Positions 1 to 7,029 of a stretch of DNA of 7,896 nt are shown piece by piece. Where the stretch lies: NCBI GenBank assembly GCA_031255315.1, contig JAIRSS010000246.1:1-7896 (forward strand), written 5' to 3'. The notes under the pieces were generated by a model. It was not told the DNA's origin. It ran no database searches and worked only from the letters and a program-made list of their open reading frames with translations. How positions within the stretch are numbered: the first letter of the stretch is position 1; each line of letters opens with the position of its first letter. Position numbers and translations under genes: made by a program. The DNA is from Spirochaetaceae bacterium (GTDB lineage Bacteria > Spirochaetota > Spirochaetia > Treponematales > Breznakiellaceae).

Positions 1-41
1 CATAACGTCCGTTTAGCGGCGTCAACAAAGAATACTTCAAA

Positions 42-99
42 GTCCGCAGATTACGCGGATTAACACAAATTGCGAATATGTTTGCGTTTCCCTGCGGAC
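42..99. repeat. Spaced inverted repeat downstream of the operon
   Basis: GTCCGCAG at 42-49 is matched by CTGCGGAC at 92-99, with 42 nt between. Inside, read on the minus strand, are two adjacent 9-mers differing at one base, TAATCCGCG and TAATCTGCG. No T-tract follows. The 114 bases after the barrel gene contain no gene. This could be a weak terminator or a piece of a dispersed extragenic repeat. Confidence 0.45.
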
Positions 100-114
100 G
101 TCCCGGCCCCGCCC

Positions 115-1296
115 CTAAAATCTGAGCCGCCCCGACATGGTTAGGAAGGCCCGCGCTCCCGCCGCGTGTCCCGGCGGGAGGGGGCCCAACTCCCCGGCGG
201 CGTCGTTCGCGCCGAAAACTTCCCGATCCAGGGGGACGCGGACGGTAAGGCCCAGGGTAAAGCCCTGAAACAGTTCGTATTCCGTCGTAAGGATTGGCGA
301 AAACGACCAGTCGTCAAAGCAGATCATCCCGGCAAGGCCCGTGTTGGTGTAATCGTTCCAGCTATACCGGAGCAGGGCGTACAGATAGTTCCGGTTGGCA
401 AGACCCGCCCCTTCCGCCGTGGACGAATAGGAACCGCTGTAAAGGTATTCCGCCAAGGCGTAGAACTTCCCGTCATAAAATGAGTAGTCCAGTCCGGCGC
501 AGGCGGCCAGCCCTTCAATTCCCGTTCCCTGGTCGTGGTTGTAGGTGTAAAGCGCGTCCGCCAGAAGGCCCGCCCCCGCTTCCGCCTTGAGGGAAAGGCC
601 CAGCCGGTGTATCCCCAACGGGCCCCCCGACGGAGAGTCGTCCGTCCGGGGAGTCTCGTAGGCGTACAGACCCTGGACGCTCAGATAATCCCCGTGGTGT
701 TCCCCGGTGAGGCCGAAACGGAAACCCCCGCCGGTACTCAGGCTGTCCCGGGGGGCGGCGCCGAAAATCAGGAGCTTCGCCGAGTCCCCCGGAAAAGCCG
801 CCGCCGACGCGCCCAGAACCGCCCGGGGCCGGGCGTCGGGGAAGCGGGGGTCCCGGGGATTGAGGAAATCCATAGGCCCCCAGGCCTGGCCGAACCCAAA
901 GGCCAGTCGCATAAGCCCCGCGTCCAAATCAATATACTCGCCGTTGAGCCGGATATAGAGGCGTTCCGGTTCAATGACGGCGGCGTAGTTGTCCCCCGCC
1001 GCGTTCAGGGCCGAAGGATTTGCGGCGAGAAGCGGCCCGGCGGACGCGCCCGCGGCGGCGATAAGGTTCACGGCCCCGTAAAAAACCGCCCGGTCCCGGA
1101 TTTTGGCCTGGATTCGGAGGTTGGCGTACTCTTCCAGCCCAAAGGCCGCGTCCGGCGCATCCCCCGCGCCGGCGGTGTACGCCGCCTTGCTGTTCACTAT
1201 TCCCGAAAAGGTAAGTTCCTGACTGAACCCCGCCGCCGTCATCGTCATAGACAGGAAACCCGCAAAAATCGCAAAAACTATCTTTTTCATCATCAT
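115..1296 (-). CDS. Predicted outer-membrane beta-barrel protein, function unknown
   Basis: A 393-residue exported protein. Residues 1-26 form a signal peptide (MMMKK, hydrophobic core IVFAIFAGFLSMTMTAAG, probable cleavage after FSQ). The mature part has many alternating polar/hydrophobic strands bounded by aromatic residues, such as ERLYIRLNGEYIDLDAGLMRLAF, YLSVQGLYAYET, KFYALAEYLYSGSY and RNYLYALLRYSW. It ends GRLRF with a terminal Phe, the usual signal for outer-membrane barrel insertion. The segment WGPMDFLNPRDPRF (139-152) resembles a loop seen in several porin-like barrels next to LolA-like proteins. I cannot name the family. Its position as the last gene of the operon suggests it is the outer-membrane acceptor or channel for what the LolA-like protein carries; this is inference. 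The start at 1296 has GGAGG at 1303-1307, 6 nt upstream; ATGs at 1293 and 1290 are nearly equivalent. Confidence 0.85.
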   Translation of the reverse strand: MMMKKIVFAIFAGFLSMTMTAAGFSQELTFSGIVNSKAAYTAGAGDAPDAAFGLEEYANLRIQAKIRDRAVFYGAVNLIAAAGASAGPLLAANPSALNAAGDNYAAVIEPERLYIRLNGEYIDLDAGLMRLAFGFGQAWGPMDFLNPRDPRFPDARPRAVLGASAAAFPGDSAKLLIFGAAPRDSLSTGGGFRFGLTGEHHGDYLSVQGLYAYETPRTDDSPSGGPLGIHRLGLSLKAEAGAGLLADALYTYNHDQGTGIEGLAACAGLDYSFYDGKFYALAEYLYSGSYSSTAEGAGLANRNYLYALLRYSWNDYTNTGLAGMICFDDWSFSPILTTEYELFQGFTLGLTVRVPLDREVFGANDAAGELGPLPPGHAAGARAFLTMSGRLRF

Positions 1297-1325
1297 CCTA
1301 AGCCTCCATCACTACCTGTACTACC

Positions 1326-1353
1326 CTGAACGGGGCCCGCGGGCCCCGTTCAG
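1326..1353 (-). other. Perfect 28-bp palindrome between carrier and barrel genes
   Basis: The sequence from CTGAACGGGGCCC to GGGCCCCGTTCAG is a perfect palindrome centred at 1339/1340, in the 73-nt gap before the barrel gene. As RNA it gives a very stable GC-rich stem. It is followed by GGTAGTACAGG, with no T-run, so it is not a standard intrinsic terminator. It could attenuate, stabilise or process the transcript so that the barrel is made at a different level from the carrier. Confidence 0.75.
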
Positions 1354-1369
1354 CAGGGCTGCGCCGCCG

Positions 1370-2269
1370 TTACCGTTCCAGATTCCGGGTGCTGAACACC
1401 GAATCGGCAATGGGTTTGTCCATGACCACGTTCCGCATAATCATGGTCGTTTTGCTGTTCTTCCGCAAAAGGTCCCGTATCTCCATCGCAACGGGGAACC
1501 GCCGTCCGCCAAAGGTTCCCACCTGCAAAAGGTTGTACTCCTTGAGCCTGGTCCCTGAAAGGGCGAAGAGTTCATAGTGGAGGCAGTCCCCGGTTTCCTT
1601 GTCGAGCCAGAGTTTCTGTTTCGGGTAGCTTTCGGTCCGTTTTTTCGCGGTGAGGTCCAGTATCCAGCAGTCCCGGCGCGCGCCGTTGAATGTCAAGACT
1701 GCGGAACCGCCGATGGCTGGATCATACCGGGCTGACAGTTTTTCGTTTTCAACCGCGTCCTCGTAGGACATGTCGGAGCCCATCATGCTCTCTTTTAGCA
1801 GGTGTCCTGAAATCAGCATCACTTCCTCGGCGTCGGGGGAATATACGTAGAGCCGCCCGCTCTTCTTCAGGTACTTGGTCCCCCGGTCTTCAGGATTGAT
1901 GAACTCGATAAAGCTGTCGGAATTCGCTCTGGCCCAGACCTTCATGGTTTTTACAAACCGCTTGTTTTGGTACTCGATGATCATATCCCCTTCGTATTCA
2001 ATGGCGGCGAAGGTTTCGTTGTCGTCCACCCGGCGCAGCAATTCCGCTGCGGACGGCGTTTGCCCATAAGACAGCGCCGCCGCCGCAACGAGCAATCCCC
2101 ACACGAATACGGGCAGGCCGAATGACGCGGCTGCGCCGGGCCGGGGGGCTCCCGGAACTCTGCCGGGAGACGAACCCGTTCTGATTAGAGATGAACCCGT
2201 TCTGATTAAGAACGAACCAGCCCAAGCAGGGAATGAACCGGCCGGGCGTTTCATAGTTTGTTTCATCAT
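1370..2269 (-). CDS. LolA-like outer membrane lipoprotein-sorting protein
   Basis: A 299-residue exported protein of the LolA-like 'outer membrane lipoprotein-sorting' family (the group I know as PF17131). The fold is an open beta-barrel that carries acyl chains across the periplasm. Recognisable stretches are AAELLRRVDDNETFAAIEYEGDM (from residue 74), FIEFINPEDRGTKYLK (120-135), VYSPDAEEVMLISGHLLKESMMGSDMSYEDA (142-172), LDLTAKK, LWLDKETGDCLHYELFALSG and MEIRDLLRKNSKT. The protein ends in STRNLER. The export signal is odd. The hydrophobic core (about 49-67) follows a ~48-residue basic N-terminal region containing a 7-residue tandem repeat; cleavage probably lies near SYGQ (67-70). There is no lipobox cysteine. 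The start at 2269 has GGAGG at 2277-2281, 7 nt upstream. An ATG at 2254 is an alternative and leaves the extension in place. An upstream extension of the same open frame lies inside the permease gene and is not real. Confidence 0.92.
   Translation of the reverse strand: MMKQTMKRPAGSFPAWAGSFLIRTGSSLIRTGSSPGRVPGAPRPGAAASFGLPVFVWGLLVAAAALSYGQTPSAAELLRRVDDNETFAAIEYEGDMIIEYQNKRFVKTMKVWARANSDSFIEFINPEDRGTKYLKKSGRLYVYSPDAEEVMLISGHLLKESMMGSDMSYEDAVENEKLSARYDPAIGGSAVLTFNGARRDCWILDLTAKKRTESYPKQKLWLDKETGDCLHYELFALSGTRLKEYNLLQVGTFGGRRFPVAMEIRDLLRKNSKTTMIMRNVVMDKPIADSVFSTRNLER
2172..2219 (-). repeat. 21-bp tandem repeat in the LolA-like gene
   Basis: Two copies of a 21-bp unit (2172-2192 and 2193-2213) share their first 16 bases, GAACCCGTTCTGATTA on the plus strand. 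The first five bases recur at 2214-2218. The frame is kept, giving the 7-residue repeat LIRTGSS/LIRTGSF at about residues 20-34. It lies in the N-terminal extension before the signal peptide's hydrophobic core. Confidence 0.85.
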
Positions 2270-2310
2270 ACATAAACCTCCATATAGTAAAGTAAAGAAA
2301 GAAATACCGG

Positions 2311-3585
2311 TCATTTCCGCAGGGCTTCCACCGGCTCCACAAAGGCGCTTTTCAGACTGGGGAACAGGGTGAACGCCGCCGCGGTAAGTACCCCTAAAAA
2401 CCAGCTTCTCAGCAGAATGGCGAAGCTGAAATCGAAGAATATGGCGCTGCCGGCGGGCATCTCGGAAAAGGTTTTTTCCCCGGCGAGAGCGGTCCAGCGC
2501 AGGGGGAAGAATTGGCCTACGCCGGTGAGGACGCCCCCCACAACCACCCCCGCCGCGGCGCCGGCCATGGCGAGGAACAGGGACTCGAAGAAGAAGACCC
2601 CGGTGATTTCCCCCCGGCTCATGCCCAGGCTCCCCATCATGCCGATCTCGGAGATCCGCTCGTGGATGATCATGGCGATGGTGTTGACGATGAGGAAGCA
2701 GGCCACGGTGAGGATGACCAGATAGATCAGGTAGTACAGGGGTTCGTACCGGTTCATCATGACGATCCAATACTGATCCCGCCACTCGGTAACCACGTCG
2801 TCGGGGCCGAGAATCGTTTCCATCTCCGACGCTATGCGCCCGCTCTGTTCCGGCGAACCGGCGTAGACGATGATCTGCTGGGCTGCGTCGTCCAGCACCA
2901 GGAGGCGCTGGAGGCGGCGGAAGTCCACGATGATAGTCTCCCCGTCGACTTTGGCGTAATCAAAATGGAAGACGCCGCTGACTACCGGGGCCCACATCTT
3001 GTCGGAGAACTGGGCGGACACGGTTTTGAGGGGAATCCGGTCGCCGGGTTTAAGGCCCGTTTTTTCCGCGAAGCGCAGCCCGATGGCGCACTCGTTGCTG
3101 TCCGGGGCGGGCCAGCGGCCTTCCAGGAGGCCGTCGTTCCGTCTGGTAAGATTGAAGTGGTGCACCTCCCGTTCCTCCTCCATATTCAAGCCCCACAGGG
3201 CGGCGTGTTTGACCAGGCTTTCCTGCAAGGAGGCGTAGGCCGAGATGCGGGGGAACGCCGCCGCGACGCCGGGAACGGCCCGGATCCGTTCCAGCACCGC
3301 CGTAAGGCTCCGCCCCTCCGCCGCGGGGTACTGTACGGGGCTGTATTCGCTTTCCTCCTCGTACCGCGCCGATACCGCCCGTACATGGCCCAGTTCAAAA
3401 ATCTGCACCGCTTCCTGCATACTCTTCAGCATTCCCGCGATGAGGGATGAATACACAATGATAAAAAGCACCGCGATTCCCACCGCCGCCGCGCAGAATA
3501 CGGTCCGCCTGCAATTCCTGAAAATATTCCGGAAGGCGATGGTGATAATCATCCCCATGCCGCCCCGAAGCTGTCTGCCTTTCAT
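2311..3585 (-). CDS. ABC transporter permease, FtsX/MacB-LolC/E type (small)
   Basis: A 424-residue second permease, close to the usual LolC/LolE length. It has the N-terminal helix ITIAFRNIFRNCRRTVF, TM1 at about 29-52, and an extracytoplasmic domain of about 53-280. TM2 lies at about 283-306, TM3 at about 326-356 and TM4 at about 386-407, and the protein ends in FVEPVEALRK. The coupling-helix motif HERISEIGMMGSLGMSRGE follows TM2. It is clearly different in sequence from the upstream permease, so the two probably assemble as a heterodimer on a homodimer of the single ATPase, as LolC and LolE do with LolD. The start at 3585 is supported by GGAGGG (3591-3596), 5 nt upstream. In-frame ATGs at 3558 and 3552 are weaker alternatives because only a GC-rich stretch precedes them. 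A 42-nt gap with a small hairpin separates it from the previous gene. Confidence 0.94.
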   Translation of the reverse strand: MKGRQLRGGMGMIITIAFRNIFRNCRRTVFCAAAVGIAVLFIIVYSSLIAGMLKSMQEAVQIFELGHVRAVSARYEEESEYSPVQYPAAEGRSLTAVLERIRAVPGVAAAFPRISAYASLQESLVKHAALWGLNMEEEREVHHFNLTRRNDGLLEGRWPAPDSNECAIGLRFAEKTGLKPGDRIPLKTVSAQFSDKMWAPVVSGVFHFDYAKVDGETIIVDFRRLQRLLVLDDAAQQIIVYAGSPEQSGRIASEMETILGPDDVVTEWRDQYWIVMMNRYEPLYYLIYLVILTVACFLIVNTIAMIIHERISEIGMMGSLGMSRGEITGVFFFESLFLAMAGAAAGVVVGGVLTGVGQFFPLRWTALAGEKTFSEMPAGSAIFFDFSFAILLRSWFLGVLTAAAFTLFPSLKSAFVEPVEALRK

Positions 3586-3608
3586 ATAAACCCTCCGTTT
3601 AACTAAAC

Positions 3609-3627
3609 CCGCTGTTCACCGCAGCGG
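3609..3627 (-). other. Hairpin between the two permease genes
   Basis: CCGCTG and CAGCGG form a 6-bp stem with a 7-nt loop immediately after the stop codon of the large permease. The following bases, GTTTAGTTAAAC, are AT-rich but contain no run of T. It may be an mRNA processing or stability element rather than a full terminator, because the next gene has its own strong ribosome site 13 nt on. Confidence 0.4.
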
Positions 3628-5334
3628 TTATTCAAAACGCAAACTTTCCGTGATCGTCATCTTTGCCGCCCGGCGGGCGGGGAGATACGCCATGAGGGAG
3701 GCTAAAACCGCTGACGCCGCGCCGGTGCCGGCAATGACCCCCGGCCTCCAGGTTCCCCGGAAGTTCCCGGCGATCCGGTAGCCCATGCTGCCCTCCATCT
3801 GTTCCAGCATTTCCGAAAAGTCGATGCCGTACTTGACCATGGGGATATTGATAAGGCATCCGGCGATGACGCCCAGGGCGGAACCGATGATCCCCAGCAG
3901 GCAGGCTTCCACCATGAAGGTGAAGATGAGCTGGCCGTCCGTCATGCCTATGGCCCGCATCATGCCGGCTTCCTTCGTCCGTTCCAGGATGGCCAGCAGC
4001 ATAGTGTTGGAAATGCCGATAAAGGCCAGCAGGAAGAGAATGATGGAAAAGATTTTGGATGAACCTGATTCCATAGCTTCGTAACCCAGGTAGTCCTGCG
4101 CATAGTCCATCCAGGAAAACACCTCCAGCCCGTCGTAAAGCCGCGTTCCCCGTTTCGCAAGCCCCGCGTCCAGGGCGGCGCGGATCGCCGCTTTGGTTTC
4201 GATTTTGCTGTTCATGTCCGCCGCGCCCAGGGTCTTGTCCCGGATCAGCAGTTCCGTAACCCGGCCTTCCAGCATCATCCCCGCCTCGTCCTGCAAAACG
4301 TCCAGGGGAATGTAGGCGATGTTGTAGTTGGTGAAGGGGTCCGGGGAATTCACGAGGCCCACTACTTTGGCGGTGATGACCTGGTTCACATGCCGCACCG
4401 CCCCGGAAAACCCAACGCGGACCATGGCGGCCAGGGCCGCGTCGAGGTTCGCCGGTTCTTCCTCAACCAGCAGGTACGCATCGGTAAGGCCGTCAAACTC
4501 ATAGGCCGCGCCTACCGGGACCCGCTCCTCCGCGCTCAAAAGCGGCCAGAGGTCCCCGTCCCACTTATCCCGCCGTATGAATTCCGGGGCCATCTTGTAG
4601 TCGATGACGGCGGCTATCCGCACGTCGTTGCGGCCCGTCCGGTCAACAAGGTCCCAGAGGCGGTCCCTGTCCGCTTCAGGAAGGTCCCGCTTCAGGAGCA
4701 TCCGGCTTTTGGCCCGCCCCCCGGCGCCTTCCCGCTGTTCCATAGGGGCGTAACAGGCGCGGATAAAGGCTTCGTCAGCAGGGTCAAAGCCGCCGGATTC
4801 AATCAATTCCTCCAGTTCCGCCGTATCCGGCCGTGTGGGAACGCCGGCCTTGAGCTTGTCCGCCGTCATCAGTCCCAGGGCGAGGCCGAACTCGCCGTTT
4901 CGGATAAAGCGGCCCAGTTCGATATACGGCGTATAGGCCAGAGTCCGCGCTTCCGCGGAGGGGTCGCACGCGTTTATCACCAGCGGCGCGGAACCGGTGA
5001 GGGAATACAGGGTTCCCGAGAAGGTATAGCGGGGGGCGGTGTTGTACCCCCCTTCGTTAAGGACGGCGGCGTACTCCTCCCAGCCCGCAAAGGTCTCGTA
5101 TCCGGGCAGTTCGTCTTTCTTGTCAAAGTAGCCTTGGGTCTGGAGCTTGGCGGCCCCGGTTTCGTAGTTGATAATGTTCCGCCGGGATTCCAGGAGCAGC
5201 CCGCCGATCCAACTGTCCATCCAGATTGAGACGGTAACGCTTACGACAATGGCCGCGCAGGTGAGGGCGGTCTTAACCGGACGCCGGGTCAGATTGCGGA
5301 AAGCCATGCGCGTTAATTCGAGTATGTTTGCCAT
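3628..5334 (-). CDS. ABC transporter permease, FtsX/MacB-LolC/E type (large)
   Basis: A 568-residue inner-membrane permease. The layout is that of MacB/LolC/LolE proteins: a cytoplasmic N-terminal helix (LTRMAFRNLTRRPVKTA), TM1 at about 22-46, a very large extracytoplasmic part of ~375 residues, then TM2 (about 427-449), TM3 (about 468-496) and TM4 (about 531-551). The last two are followed by LPARRAAKMTITESLRFE, the family's usual ending. The coupling motif ERTKEAGMMRAIGM (451-464) just after TM2 is where the ATPase docks. TM2-TM4 and the ending correspond to the FtsX permease domain. The extracytoplasmic part is about 150 residues larger than in the partner permease, with a charged region at about 150-285 that looks inserted. 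The start at 5334 has AGGGG 7 nt upstream. Such transporters move lipoproteins, lipids or amphiphiles by transmitting ATPase strokes to the periplasmic domains. The substrate is not identifiable here. Confidence 0.94.
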   Translation of the reverse strand: MANILELTRMAFRNLTRRPVKTALTCAAIVVSVTVSIWMDSWIGGLLLESRRNIINYETGAAKLQTQGYFDKKDELPGYETFAGWEEYAAVLNEGGYNTAPRYTFSGTLYSLTGSAPLVINACDPSAEARTLAYTPYIELGRFIRNGEFGLALGLMTADKLKAGVPTRPDTAELEELIESGGFDPADEAFIRACYAPMEQREGAGGRAKSRMLLKRDLPEADRDRLWDLVDRTGRNDVRIAAVIDYKMAPEFIRRDKWDGDLWPLLSAEERVPVGAAYEFDGLTDAYLLVEEEPANLDAALAAMVRVGFSGAVRHVNQVITAKVVGLVNSPDPFTNYNIAYIPLDVLQDEAGMMLEGRVTELLIRDKTLGAADMNSKIETKAAIRAALDAGLAKRGTRLYDGLEVFSWMDYAQDYLGYEAMESGSSKIFSIILFLLAFIGISNTMLLAILERTKEAGMMRAIGMTDGQLIFTFMVEACLLGIIGSALGVIAGCLINIPMVKYGIDFSEMLEQMEGSMGYRIAGNFRGTWRPGVIAGTGAASAVLASLMAYLPARRAAKMTITESLRFE

Positions 5335-5338
5335 GAAC

Positions 5339-6028
5339 CTACCCCTGTTTTATTTCGTCCGATTCGATCTGGCCGTCCCGGATACGGATGAGCCTGCGGG
5401 CGTAATCCATCACCATCTGATCATGGGTGGAAAAGATGAAGGTGGTCCTTTCGCTCTGGTTGAGCCGGGCCATCAGTTCCAGAATCTCCCGGCCTATCGC
5501 GGAGTCCAGGTTGGCCGTGGGCTCGTCCGCCAGAATCAACGCGGGCCGCTTTACCAGGGCGCGGGCGATGGCCACCCGCTGCTGCTGGCCGCCGGACATT
5601 TCTTTGGGCCGCCGTTTTTCCATGCCTTCAAGCCCGACGTCCGCAAGCGCCTGAGCGACCCGGTCCCGAATTTCCCGCTTGTCCGTTCCCAAAAGGGTGA
5701 GAGGGAACGCGATGTTCTCCTGCGCCGAGAGTACCGGGATAAGGTTGTACGCCTGGAAGATAAAGCCGATACTGTGCCTCCGCAGAAGGGCGCGCTGCTT
5801 TTGCGAAAGCCCCGCCGCGTCCTGCCCGCCGATACTCATGCTGCCCCCGGTGAGGGTGTCCAGACAGCCCGCCAGATGCAGGAAGGTTGACTTGCCGCTT
5901 CCGGAAGGCCCGGCGATGGCGGCAAACTCCCCGCTTTCAAAGTTCACGGTTACTCCCCGCAGGGCGTGAATAACGGTCCCATTGAGGCCGTAATCTTTTA
6001 CCACGTTGCGCGCGGTGACGACGTTCAT
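5339..6028 (-). CDS. ABC transporter ATP-binding protein, LolD/MacB type
   Basis: A 229-residue cytoplasmic nucleotide-binding subunit that should power the two permeases encoded next. All motifs needed for ATP hydrolysis are visible: Walker A GPSGSGKST (40-48), Q-loop Q92 in FIFQAYNLIP, signature MSGGQQQR (144-151), Walker B LILADEP with catalytic E169 (164-170), D-loop NLD (173-175) and switch H202 in STHD. The FQAYNLIPVLSAQENI block and the short length with no extra domain are typical of the LolD/MacB/FtsE group, which pairs with FtsX-fold permeases. M144 replaces the usual Leu of LSGGQ, a tolerated variant. The start has AAAGGAGA at 6035-6042, 6 nt upstream, and overlaps the slipin stop by 4 nt. 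The stop is 4 nt before the next gene, whose probable ribosome site (AGGGG, 5342-5346) lies inside this gene's last codons. The role is certain at family level; the substrate is unknown. Confidence 0.96.
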   Translation of the reverse strand: MNVVTARNVVKDYGLNGTVIHALRGVTVNFESGEFAAIAGPSGSGKSTFLHLAGCLDTLTGGSMSIGGQDAAGLSQKQRALLRRHSIGFIFQAYNLIPVLSAQENIAFPLTLLGTDKREIRDRVAQALADVGLEGMEKRRPKEMSGGQQQRVAIARALVKRPALILADEPTANLDSAIGREILELMARLNQSERTTFIFSTHDQMVMDYARRLIRIRDGQIESDEIKQG

Positions 6029-7029
6029 ACTTCTTCTCCTTTATCGTTTTCCGTTTGACGGTCCTCCGCGTGTCTGCGGAGTTCCAACAGGGCTTCCAGG
6101 CCAAAGATATCCTTTGCCTTGAGTTCTTCGGTAATGTTGTTGGGGACCAGCATCATGGAGTTCCCCGCTTTGAGTCCCTCGTTCAAGATAGACAGTATCT
6201 TGAGCTTTAAGGCGGGCTCGGCCCGGGCGTATATTTCCACCGCCGATTCCAGCCGCTTCGCGATCTCGATTTCCGCTTCCGCAAGAAGGATGCGGCTCTT
6301 TTTCTCCCGTTCCGTCTGGGCCAGCCGGGAAAGGGAATCCTGGAGGGCTTCGGGAATCTGGATGTCCGTGATCTCAATGTGTTGTATGGTGATCCCCCAT
6401 TCAGTGGTTTTCCGGTCAACCTCTTCCTGAATCTGCCTTTGGATGACTTCCCCGTGTTCCAGGAAGGTGGAAAGATCGTGGCTTGAGATAGCGTTCCGCA
6501 GCGCCGTTTTAGCCGACAGGATTACCGCGTCCTGGTAGGTTTCCACTTCCAGCACCGCTTTCTCCGGGTCCCAGACCAGCCAGAAACACAGGGCGTCTAC
6601 CGTTACGGTTACCGAGTCCCGGGTAAGGGTTTCCTGTGCCGCAAAGTCCGTTACCCGTATGCGGAGATCCACGGTTTCGGCAATCCGGTCGGCCAGCGGG
6701 ACCAGCAGGAAAAGCCCCGGCCCCCGGACCCGGTGGAAACGGCCCAGCCGGAGTACGATGGCCCGTTCCCATTCATCGAGTTTACGCACCGAAGGGATGA
6801 TGAGCACCGCCGCAGCCGCCAGTGTGGAAAGGGCGCGCAAAACCGCCGGATCGAAGAACCGCGTCCGGGGCAGGTGCGGGGCGGCGATGATTCCCGCGGC
6901 GCAGAGGAGCAGGGCGAAGATCTTGAGCCTGATGCGGTCCCGCCGCCTGCCCGTATGGGGAATGTTTTTTACCAACGGAGGCGGACAGTCCCGGGAATCC
7001 GTCGGTTTGTTCGGTCTAATGAGATTCAT
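6025..7029 (-). CDS. Slipin / stomatin-prohibitin-like (SPFH) membrane protein
   Basis: A 334-residue SPFH protein of the slipin (prokaryotic stomatin) type. A basic N-terminus (about residues 28-36) is followed by two hydrophobic stretches at about 36-52 and 65-81. The SPFH domain then begins with the hallmark WERAIVLRLGRFHRVRGPGL (87-106) and a VDLR strand. It continues through the RDSVTVTVDA block, a WDPEKAVLEVETY segment and WGITIQHIEITDIQIPEALQ (211-230). A charged coiled coil covers about 231-270, and the C-terminal part contains the family-typical MMLVP (292-296). Such proteins oligomerise in membranes and form microdomains. The start at 7029 is chosen over an ATG at 7101 because AAAGGAGG lies at 7040-7047, 10 nt upstream, and because it gives a TGATG junction with the regulator gene. 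Its stop overlaps the ATPase start (ATGA), which implies tight coupling. The NfeD partner normally found beside slipins is absent from this window. Confidence 0.93.
   Translation of the reverse strand: MNLIRPNKPTDSRDCPPPLVKNIPHTGRRRDRIRLKIFALLLCAAGIIAAPHLPRTRFFDPAVLRALSTLAAAAVLIIPSVRKLDEWERAIVLRLGRFHRVRGPGLFLLVPLADRIAETVDLRIRVTDFAAQETLTRDSVTVTVDALCFWLVWDPEKAVLEVETYQDAVILSAKTALRNAISSHDLSTFLEHGEVIQRQIQEEVDRKTTEWGITIQHIEITDIQIPEALQDSLSRLAQTEREKKSRILLAEAEIEIAKRLESAVEIYARAEPALKLKILSILNEGLKAGNSMMLVPNNITEELKAKDIFGLEALLELRRHAEDRQTENDKGEEV

Noticed and set aside
1315..1323. TGTACTA near the palindrome as a second GntR operator
   Set aside because: It matches only 7 of 9 bases as a lone half-site, and the same 7-mer in inverse occurs inside the permease gene at 2732-2738, so chance explains it.
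535..1329. Plus-strand open frame of 264 codons
   Set aside because: It is antisense to the barrel gene, very rich in Arg, Pro and Gly, and has no family pattern; long antisense frames are usual in GC-rich genes.
2270..2785. Upstream extension of the LolA-like reading frame (172 extra residues)
   Set aside because: It overlaps the small permease gene in another frame, is Arg/His/Gly-rich like a shadow frame, and the GGAGG-preceded ATG at 2269 gives the expected start.
2512..3450. Plus-strand open frame of 312 codons
   Set aside because: It is antisense to the small permease with a His/Asp/Gly-rich shadow composition, while the minus-strand frame has clear permease motifs.
3609..3627. The inter-permease hairpin as a true terminator
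   Set aside because: There is no T-run after the stem and a strong ribosome site follows at once; complete termination would separate two subunits of one transporter.
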